Assembly: GCF_016518545.1 (NCBI RefSeq) | Contig: NZ_JACVTO010000008.1 | Coordinates: forward strand, 124,001 to 188,000 | DNA: 64,000 nucleotides | Source of the DNA: Pseudomonas sp. S30 | Lineage (GTDB): Bacteria; Pseudomonadota; Gammaproteobacteria; Pseudomonadales; Pseudomonadaceae | Direction: 5' to 3' | Translations under genes and position numbers: made by a program | In this document: positions 47,530 through 56,892 of the stretch, piece after piece | Position numbering within the stretch: position 1 is the first letter of the stretch | Layout of the letters: each line of letters opens with the position of its first letter | The notes under the pieces: model-generated | The model's input: the letters and a program-made list of their open reading frames with translations, nothing else | Database searches by the model: none | What the model was told of the DNA's origin: nothing

Positions 47530-48735
47530 ATGAACACTCTGCCATACGCCCCTTTGCTCGGCACCTTGGCACTGGCGCTGCTGTGGTCGGCGCTGTTCTG
47601 CGCCGTCGATGTGGCGCGCCAGCAGGCCTGTGCCCAGCACGACGACGGCGAGCCGCCCTTGCCAGCGCTGCCAGGCCAGGCCCTGGTGCTGTGCGCCAGC
47701 CTGGGACGCGTGCTGGTGGTGGGCCTGGCGTGCCTGATCGGCCAGCGCCAGGGCGGGGAGCAAGGTTTCTGGCTGGGTGCGCTCGGCGCCGCCCTGGCCC
47801 TGCTGGTACTGGCCGACTACCTGCCCCGTCGCCTGGCCCGTCGCAACCCCCAGGCCTTCGTCAGCCTCGGGGGCAGCCTGCTGAGATGGCCGCTGGCCTT
47901 GCTGCAACCGCCCGCCTGCCTGCTCGACGGCATCGCCAGGTTGCTACTTCGCCCGTTCAGGGTGCAGCCCACCGCCGTCGCCCTGCACCCGCAGGACGAG
48001 GCGCACGGCGATGACGAACAGCCCCAGGAGCCGCCTCGCCATGGCCTGGTGCAGGGCCTGCGGGCGCTGGACAAGGTCACCGTCAACGACATCCTGGTGC
48101 CGCGCAACGAAGTCGAAGGGATCAATCTCGACGACCCCATCGAGCTGATCCGCCAGCAACTGATCGACAGCCGCCACACACGCCTGCCGGTTTACCACAA
48201 CGACATCAATCAGGTCGAAGCCATCCTCAACATCAAGCTGGTCAGCCATGTGCTGAGCAGCCCTGAGTTGAGCCTGGAGCATCTGAAAAGCGCCTGCTAC
48301 GAGCCCTATTTCGTGCCGGAAAGCACGGCGCTGCAGTTGCAGTTGCTGAACTTCCACAAGCAGCAGCGACGCCTGGGCGTGGTGGTCGACGAGTACGGCG
48401 AAGTGCTGGGCATCGTCACGCTCGAAGACATCCTGGAAGAAATCGTCGGCGAGTTCGAGGAAGAACAGAGCCTGGACAATCCGCACATCCATCCCCAGGT
48501 CGATGGCCGCTTCGTCATCGACGGCACCGCCTCGCTGCGCGAACTCAACCGCAGCCTGGGCTGGCACCTGCCTTGCGATGGCGGACCGAAGACGCTCAAC
48601 GGCCTGGTCACCGAGGCCCTGGAAAGCATTCCTGCCAGCGCGGTGTGCCTGAAGATCGGCCGCTACCGCCTGGAAATCCTCGAGACCGAGGACAACTGCG
48701 CCAGCAAGGTGCTGGTCTGGACGCAGAACCGCTAG
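47530..48735 (+). CDS. CBS/CorC-type membrane protein (HlyC/CorC family)
   Basis: The 401-aa protein has an N-terminal membrane part with about three helices (residues 5-25, 47-70, 80-100), a tandem CBS domain pair (about 180-310: VNDILVPRNEVEGINLDD, then VVDEYGEVLGIVTLEDILEEIVGE) and a C-terminal CorC_HlyC domain (about 325-398). The family is linked to Mg/Co efflux or membrane integrity. The DUF21 membrane region looks degenerate: the usual SGSETA-like motif is replaced by LFCAVDVARQ. It is 9 bp after the CcsA-like gene, the standard ffh-divergent pair. Confidence 0.9.
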   Translation: MNTLPYAPLLGTLALALLWSALFCAVDVARQQACAQHDDGEPPLPALPGQALVLCASLGRVLVVGLACLIGQRQGGEQGFWLGALGAALALLVLADYLPRRLARRNPQAFVSLGGSLLRWPLALLQPPACLLDGIARLLLRPFRVQPTAVALHPQDEAHGDDEQPQEPPRHGLVQGLRALDKVTVNDILVPRNEVEGINLDDPIELIRQQLIDSRHTRLPVYHNDINQVEAILNIKLVSHVLSSPELSLEHLKSACYEPYFVPESTALQLQLLNFHKQQRRLGVVVDEYGEVLGIVTLEDILEEIVGEFEEEQSLDNPHIHPQVDGRFVIDGTASLRELNRSLGWHLPCDGGPKTLNGLVTEALESIPASAVCLKIGRYRLEILETEDNCASKVLVWTQNR

Positions 48736-48954
48736 CTATACTCCCCCACGCTTACCCAGCCCTGCCGTGCCGCCCGCTATCCGCACCCGGCGCTCCACGG
48801 CCAGTCCGCTTCCGACGCGCCCGCGCTCCTGTCCGTTACCCCGAACAGCGTCCGCACCCTGCCACCCCCTGGGATTTCGTCGGACCTGCGAACCACAACA
48901 ATATGTGCCGGCCTGCACCTGCAGCTGTGCCAACGACTGTTCAGGGACCTTCGC

Positions 48955-50259
48955 ATGACAACCCGCAGCATTGACGCCGACTCTGCCCCGGCGACGCCGG
49001 TCAACTCGCCTGCCCGCGTGGCGACCGCCAGCTTCATCGGTACCGCCATCGAGTTCTACGATTTCTACGTCTACGCCACGGCCGCCGCCCTGGTCATCGG
49101 CCCGGTGTTCTTCCCTTCGGGGTCGGGCACCGCGCAGATGCTGGCGGCGTTTCTGACATTCGGCATCGCCTTCCTCGCCCGGCCGCTGGGCTCGGCGCTG
49201 TTCGGTCATTTCGGCGACCGTATCGGGCGCAAGTCGACGCTGGTCGCGTCGCTGCTGCTGATGGGGGTGTCGACCACCCTGATCGGCGTGCTGCCCGGTT
49301 ACGACAGCATCGGCGTGTGGGCGCCGGTCATCCTCTGCGTGCTGCGCTTCGGCCAGGGGCTGGGGCTGGGCGGCGAATGGGGTGGCGCGGCGCTGCTGGC
49401 CACCGAGAATGCGCCCGAGGGCAAGCGCGCCTGGTTCGGCATGTTCCCGCAGCTCGGCCCGTCCATTGGCTTCCTGGCCGCCAACGGGCTGTTCCTCACC
49501 CTGGCGCTGCTGCTCAGCGACGAGCAGTTCCGCGCGTGGGGCTGGCGCATTCCCTTCCTGCTCAGCGCCGCGCTGGTGCTGGTCGGCCTCTATGTGCGGC
49601 TCAAGCTGGAAGAGAGCCCGGTATTCGCCAGGGCCGTGGCGCGCCACGAACGGGTGAAGATGCCGGTGGTCGAGCTGTTCGCCCAATACTGGCTGCCGAC
49701 CCTGCTGGGCGCCGCGGCCATGGTGGTGTGCTATGCGCTGTTCTACATCTCCACGGTGTTCTCGCTCAGCTACGGCGTTTCGACGCTCGGCTACAGCCGC
49801 GAGACGTTCCTGGGCCTGCTGTGCTTCGCGGTGGTCTTCATGGCCCTGGCCACACCACTGTCTGCCTGGCTCAGCGACCGCTATGGGCGCAAGCCGGTGC
49901 TGGTGGCAGGCGGGGTATTGGCGATCGCGTCCGGGTTCGCCATGGAACCGCTGCTGACCTCGGGCTCGACCACCGGCGTGGCGCTGTTCCTGGCCATGGA
50001 ACTGTTCCTGATGGGTGTGACCTTCGCGCCCATGGGCGCCTTGCTGCCCGAGCTGTTCCCCACCCATGTGCGCTATACCGGCGCGTCGGCGGCGTACAAC
50101 CTGGGGGGAATCGTCGGCGCTTCGGCCGCACCGTTCTTCGCCCAGAAACTGGTGAGCCTGGGCGGCCTGAGCTGGGTGGGTGGCTATGTGTCGGCTGCCG
50201 CGCTGATCAGCCTGATCGCGGTGCTGTGCCTGAAAGAGACGCGCCATGCGCAGCTCTGA
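48955..50259 (+). CDS. MFS transporter, metabolite:H+ symporter (MHS) type
   Basis: The 434-aa protein has about 12 membrane helices and MHS signatures: the N-terminal FIGTAIEFYDFYVYATAAAL, FGHFGDRIGRKSTL loop, and FGQGLGLGGEWGGAALLATENAPEGKRAWFG. It resembles YhjE/ProP-related carriers of organic acids or osmolytes; the substrate cannot be deduced. It begins 219 bp after the CBS gene, with no terminator obvious in between, and a hairpin follows at 50310-50333. Confidence 0.9.
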   Translation: MTTRSIDADSAPATPVNSPARVATASFIGTAIEFYDFYVYATAAALVIGPVFFPSGSGTAQMLAAFLTFGIAFLARPLGSALFGHFGDRIGRKSTLVASLLLMGVSTTLIGVLPGYDSIGVWAPVILCVLRFGQGLGLGGEWGGAALLATENAPEGKRAWFGMFPQLGPSIGFLAANGLFLTLALLLSDEQFRAWGWRIPFLLSAALVLVGLYVRLKLEESPVFARAVARHERVKMPVVELFAQYWLPTLLGAAAMVVCYALFYISTVFSLSYGVSTLGYSRETFLGLLCFAVVFMALATPLSAWLSDRYGRKPVLVAGGVLAIASGFAMEPLLTSGSTTGVALFLAMELFLMGVTFAPMGALLPELFPTHVRYTGASAAYNLGGIVGASAAPFFAQKLVSLGGLSWVGGYVSAAALISLIAVLCLKETRHAQL

Positions 50260-50309
50260 GCGGCAAGCGACAAGCGGTCACGGGGTCTCATCGGGCTTCT
50301 TGTCGCCCG

Positions 50310-50333
50310 CCGCTGGCGACCTGCCGCCAGCGG
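50310..50333. terminator. Hairpin between the convergent MFS and purT genes
   Basis: CCGCTGGCG and CGCCAGCGG form a perfect 9-bp stem around ACCTGC. It sits in the 87 bp between two convergent genes, so a shared 3'-end role is likely even though no T-run follows. Confidence 0.45.
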
Positions 50334-50346
50334 TTGAGGGCTTCCC

Positions 50347-51528
50347 TCAGAACTCGACCTTGACGGCCTGGGCCGCGCGAGTGGCCTTGGCCCTCGCCGC
50401 CTCGACGCTCTCGTCGCGCGCCAGGCACACGCCCATGCGCCGGGTCCCATTGATTTGCGGCTTGCCGAACAGGCGAATGGCCGTGTCGGGCTCGCTCAGC
50501 GCCGCGCCGAGATTGGCGAAGGCAGTCTGCTGCGACTGCCCCTCGGGCAGGATCACCGCCGAAGCCGAGGGCCCGAACTGACGCACGACCGGAATCGGCA
50601 GGCCCAGGATGGCGCGGGCATGCAGGGCAAATTGCGACAGATCCTGGGAGATCAGGGTGACCAGGCCGGTGTCGTGGGGGCGTGGCGAGACCTCGCTGAA
50701 CCACACCTGGTCACCCTTGACGAACAGTTCCACACCGAACAGGCCACGGCCGCCCAGCGCGTCGGTGACCGCCTGGGCCACGCGCTGGGATTCGGCCAGC
50801 GCCTTGGGCGTCATGGCTTGGGGCTGCCACGACTCCTGGTAGTCGCCTTTTTCCTGACGGTGGCCGACAGGCTCCAGGAAGGTAGTACCCCCCACGTGGC
50901 GCACGGTCAGCAGGGTGATTTCGTAGTCGAAGTCGACGAAGCCTTCGATGATCACCCGCCCCTTGCCGGCACGACCGCCTTCCTGGGCATAGTCCCAGGC
51001 CTTGCGCAGGTCATCGGCGCTGCGCAGCAGGCTCTGGCCCTTGCCCGAAGAGCTCATCACCGGCTTGACCACGCAGGGGTAGCCCAGGTCGGCCGCAGCA
51101 CGGGCGTAGTCCTCGAAGGTATCGGCGAAGTGGTAGGGCGAGGTCGGCAGGTCCAGCTCTTCGGCGGCCAGCCGGCGAATGCCTTCGCGGTTCATGGTCA
51201 ACTGGGTGGCGCGGGCGGTGGGCACCACGTTGAAGCCTTCACTCTCCAGCTCCACCAAGGTGGCGGTGGCGATGGCTTCGATCTCCGGCACGATATAGTG
51301 CGGCTTTTCAGCTTCGATCACCGCGCGCAAAGCCACGCCATCGAGCATGTTGATCACATGGCTGCGGTGCGCGACCTGCATGGCCGGCGCATCGGCGTAA
51401 CGGTCCACGGCGATCACCTCGACGCCCAGGCGCTGCAGTTCGATCACCACTTCCTTGCCCAGCTCGCCGCAGCCGCACAACAGCACGCGGGTGGCGGTGG
51501 GCGACAATGGGGTTCCGATACGGGTCAT
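50347..51528 (-). CDS. purT: Formate-dependent phosphoribosylglycinamide formyltransferase PurT
   Basis: PurT formylates GAR using formate and ATP, an alternative to PurN in purine synthesis. The 393-aa ATP-grasp protein has the N-terminal [33 protein letters not shown] (ATP loop), and [20 protein letters not shown] metal site (seen as [13 protein letters not shown]). The ATG at 51528 gives the family N-terminus [10 protein letters not shown]. Confidence 0.97.
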   Translation of the reverse strand: MTRIGTPLSPTATRVLLCGCGELGKEVVIELQRLGVEVIAVDRYADAPAMQVAHRSHVINMLDGVALRAVIEAEKPHYIVPEIEAIATATLVELESEGFNVVPTARATQLTMNREGIRRLAAEELDLPTSPYHFADTFEDYARAAADLGYPCVVKPVMSSSGKGQSLLRSADDLRKAWDYAQEGGRAGKGRVIIEGFVDFDYEITLLTVRHVGGTTFLEPVGHRQEKGDYQESWQPQAMTPKALAESQRVAQAVTDALGGRGLFGVELFVKGDQVWFSEVSPRPHDTGLVTLISQDLSQFALHARAILGLPIPVVRQFGPSASAVILPEGQSQQTAFANLGAALSEPDTAIRLFGKPQINGTRRMGVCLARDESVEAARAKATRAAQAVKVEF

Positions 51529-51604
51529 TTCAGGTCCTCGCAGGCGTGCGGGGCAAGCCACGAAGGCCCGCCCGCTGAAAAAGGAGCGGTAGTCTACCTC
51601 AAAC

Positions 51605-51625
51605 GGCGGCCGTCAGCCGGCCGCC
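51605..51625 (-). terminator. Hairpin over the stop codon of the VUT gene
   Basis: GGCGGCCG and CGGCCGCC form an 8-bp stem with the TGA stop in the loop. On the minus strand it is followed by TTTGAGG, a very short U-run, so this is a weak terminator or processing site. Confidence 0.4.
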
Positions 51626-52080
51626 AGCAGGCGGCGTGCGCGCCAGGCCATGATCAGCCAGACGACCGTCACACCGGCGAACTTGGATGCCAGGGCGGTG
51701 CCGACCACCACCGGCGTGAGGGCGCCGATCATGCCGAAGAAGATCAAGGTATCGACCGGGATGCTCAGCGCCGAACTCAGCCACAGTCGATCGCGCAGCG
51801 GCCGGCGGGTGACGCTGAAGACCAGCCAGTCGATCAGTTCCGAGACGAAGAAGGCCGTGGCGCTGGCCAGGGCGATGGCGGGTTCGGAGGTGGCGTAGGA
51901 CAACACCAGCGCCACCAGCATGGCGACCAGCGCGCCATGGCCGAAGCGGGTCTGGACCATGTCGCGCAGGATGAACACCAGTCCGCCCCAGGCGGACCAG
52001 ATGACGTCCAGGTGCGGAGCGCTGGAAAAGGCGTAGTTGATCAGCACCACGCTGCTGATGTAGGCGATGAGGTAGACCAT
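51613..52080 (-). CDS. VUT-family (YhhQ-like) inner-membrane transporter
   Basis: The 155-aa protein has about five hydrophobic helices and belongs to the VUT/COG1738 group, which includes preQ0/preQ1 (queuosine precursor) transporters. Signatures are FILRDMVQTRFG, the ATAFFVSELIDWLVFSV segment and SALSIPVDTLIFF. The protein is short compared with E. coli YhhQ (about 220 aa), so it may be a sub-family with another substrate. Upstream 127 bp hold no gene. Confidence 0.83.
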   Translation of the reverse strand: MVYLIAYISSVVLINYAFSSAPHLDVIWSAWGGLVFILRDMVQTRFGHGALVAMLVALVLSYATSEPAIALASATAFFVSELIDWLVFSVTRRPLRDRLWLSSALSIPVDTLIFFGMIGALTPVVVGTALASKFAGVTVVWLIMAWRARRLLAAG

Positions 52081-52207
52081 GATCCGAAGGTTCGCAGGGC
52101 AAGTGCGACAGGGTAGCCTCGACGGCCTCGTGGGTAAACCGCAGCGGCGACGGCAGGTTGTTAGGGGCGCGCAGTCACCTGCTGATCACGCCGGCACACG
52201 TGGCGGA

Positions 52208-52402
52208 TTACCCCAGCACCAACCCGGCCGCTACCGCCCGCTCATGACAGCGCTGAATCACTGCCCGACGCTGGTCATCGTCCATCCGCGTCCACTGGGT
52301 GATCTCCTGCACCGTTCGCTGGCAGCCGGTGCAGATGTCCTGTTCGTCCAGCGCGCAGATATTGACGCAGGGCGATGCCACTGGCTGCAGGTCAGTCTTC
52401 AT
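52208..52402 (-). CDS. DUF1289 small cysteine-rich protein
   Basis: The 64-aa protein has the DUF1289 pattern [21 protein letters not shown] with four cysteines, likely binding a metal, followed by [17 protein letters not shown]. The start at 52402 is preferred; it overlaps the stop of the gamma-carbonic-anhydrase-like gene by 11 nt, so they are in one transcript. Function unknown. Confidence 0.88.
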   Translation of the reverse strand: MKTDLQPVASPCVNICALDEQDICTGCQRTVQEITQWTRMDDDQRRAVIQRCHERAVAAGLVLG

Positions 52403-52916
52403 CGAGCACCAGCTCACGGGCGTAGCGCTCGGCATTGTGCACGTAGTGGGCGGCGCTGGCCTCCAGCATGCGTTTCTGCTGCTCGGTGAGCTCGCGCACC
52501 ACCTTGCCCGGCGAGCCCATCACCAGCGAGCCGTCGGGGATCTCCTTGCCTTCGGGGATCAGCGCGTTGGCGCCGATGATGCAGTACCGGCCGATTCGCG
52601 CGCCGTTGAGAATCACCGCATTGATGCCGATCAGGCTGTAGTCGCCGACGCTGCACCCGTGCAGCATGGCGTTGTGGCCGATGGTCACGCCCTTGCCCAG
52701 CGTGAGCGGCGAGCCCATGTCGGTGTGCATCACCGTGCCGTCCTGAACATTGCTGTCCTGGCCAATGTCGATCAGCTCGTTGTCACCGCGCAGTACGGCG
52801 CCGAACCAGACACTGGCGCGCGCCTGCAGGCGGACCTTGCCGATCAGTGCAGCGGTGGGGGCGGCCCAGCTGCTGGGGTGGGCGTCGACGCGCGACTGGC
52901 CCAGGCGGTACTTCAT
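52392..52916 (-). CDS. Gamma-carbonic-anhydrase-like protein (left-handed beta-helix)
   Basis: The 174-aa protein is made of hexapeptide repeats: [65 protein letters not shown]. The histidines in [13 protein letters not shown] match the zinc sites of the YrdA/PaaY/CaiE group; activity is not certain in this branch. The ATG at 52916 gives [10 protein letters not shown]; 43 bp separate it from the NUDIX gene behind. Confidence 0.93.
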   Translation of the reverse strand: MKYRLGQSRVDAHPSSWAAPTAALIGKVRLQARASVWFGAVLRGDNELIDIGQDSNVQDGTVMHTDMGSPLTLGKGVTIGHNAMLHGCSVGDYSLIGINAVILNGARIGRYCIIGANALIPEGKEIPDGSLVMGSPGKVVRELTEQQKRMLEASAAHYVHNAERYARELVLDED

Positions 52917-52959
52917 GCGTGCTTCCTCACGGTAAAGGCCGGTGGCGGGTGAACCCCGC

Positions 52960-53559
52960 TCAGTTCTGGATGAAACGTTCCGGCGGCTGGTGCAGACTGA
53001 TACCGGCATCGAACAGCAGGTTGACCAGCTCGACGATCATGATCGCCGACAACCCCCAGATCTTGTAGTCACCGTACCGGTAGCTGGGCACATACCAACT
53101 GCGGCCCTGGTAGTCGATGCGGTGGGTATGGTCACGCGGGTCCTGGCGAAAGAACGCCAGCGGCACGGTGAACACGGCGGCGATTTCGGCGTCGTTGGCG
53201 CGGTACTCGACGTAATCCGGGATCAGTCCGACGAACGGCGTCACCTTCAGGCCATGCAGGGAAATCAGCGGGCTCAGCGGACCGACCACCTCCACCAGCC
53301 CTGGCGGCAGGCCGATCTCTTCCTCGGCCTCGCGCAGGGCGGTGAACACCAGGTCCGGGTCTTCTGGATCGCGTCGGCCTCCGGGAAAGGCCACCTCGCC
53401 GCCGTGGGTGGAAAGCCCCTGCGCACGCAGGGTCAGCACCAGTTCGGGCTCCTCGCTTCGGGTGATGGGCAGCAGCACAGCCGCCTCGGGAAAACGGCGA
53501 TCCGCTTCCAGGGGGACGGGGGTGTGGTTGCCCATTCGGCGAAGAAGCTCGTCCAGCAT
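52960..53559 (-). CDS. NUDIX hydrolase, CoA pyrophosphatase (NudL/YeaB type)
   Basis: The 199-aa protein has the CoA-pyrophosphatase signature [45 protein letters not shown] (NUDIX box with REAEEEIG) and the UPF0035-type [12 protein letters not shown]. It hydrolyses CoA to 4'-phosphopantetheine and ADP in studied relatives. ATG 53559 begins MLDELLRRM; a longer frame was rejected. It is the head of the three-gene minus cluster with the carbonic-anhydrase-like and DUF1289 genes. Confidence 0.92.
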   Translation of the reverse strand: MLDELLRRMGNHTPVPLEADRRFPEAAVLLPITRSEEPELVLTLRAQGLSTHGGEVAFPGGRRDPEDPDLVFTALREAEEEIGLPPGLVEVVGPLSPLISLHGLKVTPFVGLIPDYVEYRANDAEIAAVFTVPLAFFRQDPRDHTHRIDYQGRSWYVPSYRYGDYKIWGLSAIMIVELVNLLFDAGISLHQPPERFIQN

Positions 53560-53685
53560 TGCGCACTCTCGATTCCAAAGCCTGCCCTGCATCATGCACC
53601 AAAGCCGCGAGGCACCCAAGCCCTGGCCGCTTGCGGCGGGCGCCTGGACCACGCCAAGATGAGGGATTCACTCAGGACGATCAGC

Positions 53686-54237
53686 ATGAATTTCTGCAGC
53701 GCGTGCGGCAACCCGGTCATTCAACGGATTCCCGAGGGCGACAGCCGGCCACGCTACGTGTGCCCGGCCTGCCATACCATTCACTACCAGAACCCCAACA
53801 TCGTCGCCGGGGTGCTGCCGACCTGGGGCAGCCAGGTACTGCTGTGCCGTCGCGCGATCGAACCGCGCCGGGGGTTCTGGACCCTGCCAGCGGGCTTCAT
53901 GGAGAACGGTGAAACCCTCGAACAGGCCGCCCGTCGCGAGACGGTCGAGGAAGCCTGTGCCCGGGTCGGCAGCACGGCGTTGTACCAACTGTTCGACCTG
54001 CCCCACATCAACCAGGTCCACGTGTTCTTCCGCGCCGAGCTGACCGACCTGGACTTCGCCGTTGGCACCGAGAGCCTGGAAGTGCGGCTGTTCGAGGAAC
54101 ACGAAATTCCCTGGGAGGCGTTGGCTTTTCGCACCGTCACCCGGACATTAGAATGCTATTATCGCGACCGCATCGGGCAGCAGTTCCCCCTGGGTCATGA
54201 ATACCTGCCGCCGATGCAGGTTTCGTCGTCCACCTAG
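53686..54237 (+). CDS. NUDIX hydrolase with N-terminal zinc ribbon
   Basis: The 183-aa protein has a four-cysteine zinc ribbon (Cys4, Cys7, Cys26, Cys29) and a NUDIX domain with box GFMENGETLEQAARRETVEEA. This NudC/ADP-ribose-pyrophosphatase-like layout suggests a nucleotide diphosphate substrate such as NADH or ADP-ribose. ATG 53686 directly starts the zinc ribbon. It is divergent to the CoA-pyrophosphatase gene (126 bp) and 36 bp before the L,D-transpeptidase gene. Confidence 0.93.
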   Translation: MNFCSACGNPVIQRIPEGDSRPRYVCPACHTIHYQNPNIVAGVLPTWGSQVLLCRRAIEPRRGFWTLPAGFMENGETLEQAARRETVEEACARVGSTALYQLFDLPHINQVHVFFRAELTDLDFAVGTESLEVRLFEEHEIPWEALAFRTVTRTLECYYRDRIGQQFPLGHEYLPPMQVSSST

Positions 54238-54273
54238 GCTTCAGACACAGCCGAGCTTTTCAGGATACGTTTC

Positions 54274-54846
54274 ATGCGCTGGTTCCTCGCTCTCTTCTGC
54301 CTGTGCATGGCCTCGGTATCGCAGGCCGCGTTCACCGAGACCATCATCCGCAAGCCGCTCACGGCGACGCCGTCCCAGCCTGCGCCGCTGCAACCCCTGC
54401 CAGCGCGCAGCGCCAGCCAGCCGCTGATCGACAAGGTGCTGGTGCTCAAGTCCGAACGCCGCCTGCAACTGATCAGCCGCGGCGAACCGCTCAAGACCTA
54501 CCGCATCTCCCTGGGCAAACAGCCCAAAGGGGCGAAGGAACGCGAAGGCGACAAGCGCACGCCCGAAGGCTTCTACTGGCTCGATTGGCGCAAGGTCAGC
54601 GATCGCTACAACCTGGCGATGCACATTTCCTACCCGAACATCAGCGACGCCGCCAAGGCGCGTCGGGATGGCGTCCCCGCCGGCAGCATGATCATGATCC
54701 ATGGCACGCCGATCGACGAGCAGTACCCGGAATGGTACTTCCACACGCTGGACTGGACCGAAGGCTGCATCGCCATGCGCAACGCCGACATGCGCGAGGT
54801 GTGGAGCATGGTCAAGGACGGCACCATGATCGAGATCCGTCCCTGA
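54274..54846 (+). CDS. L,D-transpeptidase (YkuD family), exported
   Basis: The 190-aa protein has a signal peptide (about residues 1-19, FLALFCLCMASVSQAA) and a YkuD domain (about 53-190) with the catalytic pattern HGTP (His143) and TEGCIAM (Cys165). It would form 3-3 cross-links in peptidoglycan or attach lipoproteins in the periplasm. Its stop is 12 bp from the stop of tadA on the other strand. Confidence 0.92.
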   Translation: MRWFLALFCLCMASVSQAAFTETIIRKPLTATPSQPAPLQPLPARSASQPLIDKVLVLKSERRLQLISRGEPLKTYRISLGKQPKGAKEREGDKRTPEGFYWLDWRKVSDRYNLAMHISYPNISDAAKARRDGVPAGSMIMIHGTPIDEQYPEWYFHTLDWTEGCIAMRNADMREVWSMVKDGTMIEIRP

Positions 54847-54858
54847 TCGCGTCCAGGC

Positions 54859-55347
54859 TCAGCCGCCCTGCGCCTTGGCTCGCCGGGCCTTGAAGAACTC
54901 GCTCAGAATCGCCCCGCACGCTTCGCCCAGTACCCCACCTTCGACCAGCACCCGATGGTTGAGGAAACCCTGGGTGAAGAACTGCCCCTGGCTCTGCACG
55001 ATGCCTGCCTTGGGCTCCAGCGCGCCGAACACCACCCGCTCGATGCGCGAATGCACGATCAGCCCTGCGCACATGCTGCACGGCTCCAGGGTCACGTACA
55101 GCGTGCTGCCCGGCAGTCGGTAGTTGCGGACCGCCTGGGCCGCCGCACGAATGGCGACCATCTCGGCATGGGCGCTGGGGTCGCTGTCGCTGATCGGACG
55201 ATTGAAGCCCTCCCCCAGCACCTGGCCCTGCTGCACCAGCACCGCGCCCACCGGTACTTCGCCCAAGGCAGCGCCCTGGGCAGCGAGCTCCAGCGCCCGG
55301 CGCATGAAGTCCTCGTCGCGGCTGCGATCGATGATCCGTGGGCGCAT
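54859..55347 (-). CDS. tadA: tRNA-specific adenosine deaminase TadA
   Basis: TadA makes inosine at the wobble position of tRNA-Arg(ACG) and is essential in E. coli. The 162-aa protein has the zinc site HAEMVAIRAA (His60, Glu62) and PCSMCAG (Cys90, Cys93) and the C-terminal FFKARRAKAQ. The start codon at 55347 overlaps the stop codon of the multicopper oxidase gene by 1 nt (TGATG), suggesting re-initiation coupling. Confidence 0.96.
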   Translation of the reverse strand: MRPRIIDRSRDEDFMRRALELAAQGAALGEVPVGAVLVQQGQVLGEGFNRPISDSDPSAHAEMVAIRAAAQAVRNYRLPGSTLYVTLEPCSMCAGLIVHSRIERVVFGALEPKAGIVQSQGQFFTQGFLNHRVLVEGGVLGEACGAILSEFFKARRAKAQGG

Positions 55348-56729
55348 CAGACCACCGCGATCGCGGCCATCAGGCCGGTTTCCATGTGGTCGATGACATG
55401 ACAGTGGAACATCCAGGTGCCCGGGTTATCCGCCACCAAGGCCACCTGGGCGCGCTCGTTGCGCCCCAGCAGGTAGGTGTCGGTGAACCACGGTTCGGTG
55501 ATCTTGTGCCGGTTGGAGGCGATCACCTTGAAGCTCATGCCATGCAGATGGATCGGATGCTGGTACTGGGTCATGTTCTTGAGCTCGAAGATATAGCTCT
55601 TGCCCTTCTTCAGGGTGGCGATGGGACGGTCGGCACAGGTCTTGTCGGTGATGTCCCAGGCCTGGCCGTTGATCTGCCACAGGCTCGGCGGCCGACCGTT
55701 GTCGGTATTCACCGAGACCTTGCCGGCCCACTCGAAATTGAAGTTGAGCTTCTCGGCGTTCTCCAGGTCCGGCTCGGCGATGGGGTTGGCCGGCAGGGCC
55801 TTGGGCCAATCCCCCGGAGCCTCAGTGCTGGGCACCGAGCGCAGCGTGCCCAGCCGCACGAAGCCGTCGCGCAGGGACACTTCCTCGCCCGCCTGGGGAA
55901 TGCGCATGGCCAGGCAGATGCGCATGCCAGGGCCGAGCCAGTATTCGTCTTCCAGCGGCCGGGGCGTGATCGGGTTGCCGTCCAGGGCGTAGATCCTCGC
56001 CTCGACATTGCCCTTGAAGTTGATCCGGTAGGTCCAGGTGTTGTCCAGGTTGAGCAGGCGCACGCGCACCACCTGGCCGGCCGGCAGCTCGGTGACGGCC
56101 TCGGCCTGGCCATTGATGGTGATCAGGCGCCCGGCCGTGCCATTGCGCGCGGCTTCGCGCGGGACGCTGAAGGGCATGAAGGCGCCCTGCTCGTCCACGT
56201 GCCAGGTCTTGAGGCTCAGGGTGCGCTCATGGGCGAAGCCGGTGGGCTCGCGTTCTTCGACGATCAGCGGGCCGACCAGGCCTCTGCCGAGCTCTTCGGA
56301 ACTGCTGACGTGGGGGTGATACCAGTAGCTGCCGGCATCCGGCACGCGAAACTTGTAGTCGAAGTACTCGCCCGGCTTGACCGGCAGCTGCGAGACGTAG
56401 GGCACGCCGTCCATTTCCAGCGGCAGGCGGATGCCGTGCCAGTGGATGGTGGTTTCCACCGGCAGGTGATTGATGAAGCGCACCCGCAGCCAGGTGCCCT
56501 GCCGTACCCGCAGTTCGGTCCCCGGCGCCGAAGGCCCGAAGGCCCAGGCCTCGGTCTTGAAGCCGGGCACCAGCTCGACATCCAGGGGCGCGGCGATCAG
56601 CTCGTAGTCGTGCCCGGCGTTATCGTCGGCCACCTTGCCCAGCCAGTAGCGTGCCGCGCCGGTGGCGCCCAGGCCAACCACGACCAGGCCGGTCAGGCCC
56701 TTGAGCATTTGTCGACGGGTAAAGGACAT
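55347..56729 (-). CDS. cumA: Tat-exported multicopper oxidase, CumA-like
   Basis: The 460-aa protein has a twin-arginine signal (FTRRQMLKG, hydrophobic to about residue 28) and three cupredoxin domains. All copper motifs are present: HWHG (His96, His98), YWYHPH (His138, His140), HPIHLHG and the C-terminal FHCHVIDHMETGLM (type 1 Cys with type 2/3 His ligands). It resembles Pseudomonas CumA, once linked to Mn(II) oxidation; later work on GB-1 pointed to McoA and MnxG instead. ATG 56729 is preferred over the frame opening at 56957. It is 1 nt coupled to tadA and 163 bp after the Sel1-like gene. Confidence 0.9.
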   Translation of the reverse strand: MSFTRRQMLKGLTGLVVVGLGATGAARYWLGKVADDNAGHDYELIAAPLDVELVPGFKTEAWAFGPSAPGTELRVRQGTWLRVRFINHLPVETTIHWHGIRLPLEMDGVPYVSQLPVKPGEYFDYKFRVPDAGSYWYHPHVSSSEELGRGLVGPLIVEEREPTGFAHERTLSLKTWHVDEQGAFMPFSVPREAARNGTAGRLITINGQAEAVTELPAGQVVRVRLLNLDNTWTYRINFKGNVEARIYALDGNPITPRPLEDEYWLGPGMRICLAMRIPQAGEEVSLRDGFVRLGTLRSVPSTEAPGDWPKALPANPIAEPDLENAEKLNFNFEWAGKVSVNTDNGRPPSLWQINGQAWDITDKTCADRPIATLKKGKSYIFELKNMTQYQHPIHLHGMSFKVIASNRHKITEPWFTDTYLLGRNERAQVALVADNPGTWMFHCHVIDHMETGLMAAIAVV

Positions 56730-56818
56730 CGGTGCAGGTACCTCGTGTATGGCCAGCGAGCGGCCATGGGGCCGGCAATCAAGGGCGAATACGATACACC
56801 TGCAACTGAGAAAGATTA

Positions 56819-56849
56819 AGTGCGCGATTGTCACGTCTTTTCGCGCACT
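56819..56849 (-). terminator. Hairpin between the Sel1-like gene and cumA
   Basis: AGTGCGCG and CGCGCACT are perfect 8-bp arms around a 15-nt loop. On the minus strand it is followed by TAATCTTTCTC, a weak U-rich tail, so it may partly separate the two genes. Confidence 0.4.
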
Positions 56850-56892
56850 CGCGGCGTCCACGGCCCGCCAGCCATGCAGGCCAGCGGCGTGA

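Noticed and set aside
50455..52116. A 553-codon open frame on the plus strand spanning two minus-strand genes
   Set aside because: It crosses purT and the VUT gene antisense; no ribosome site and unnatural composition.
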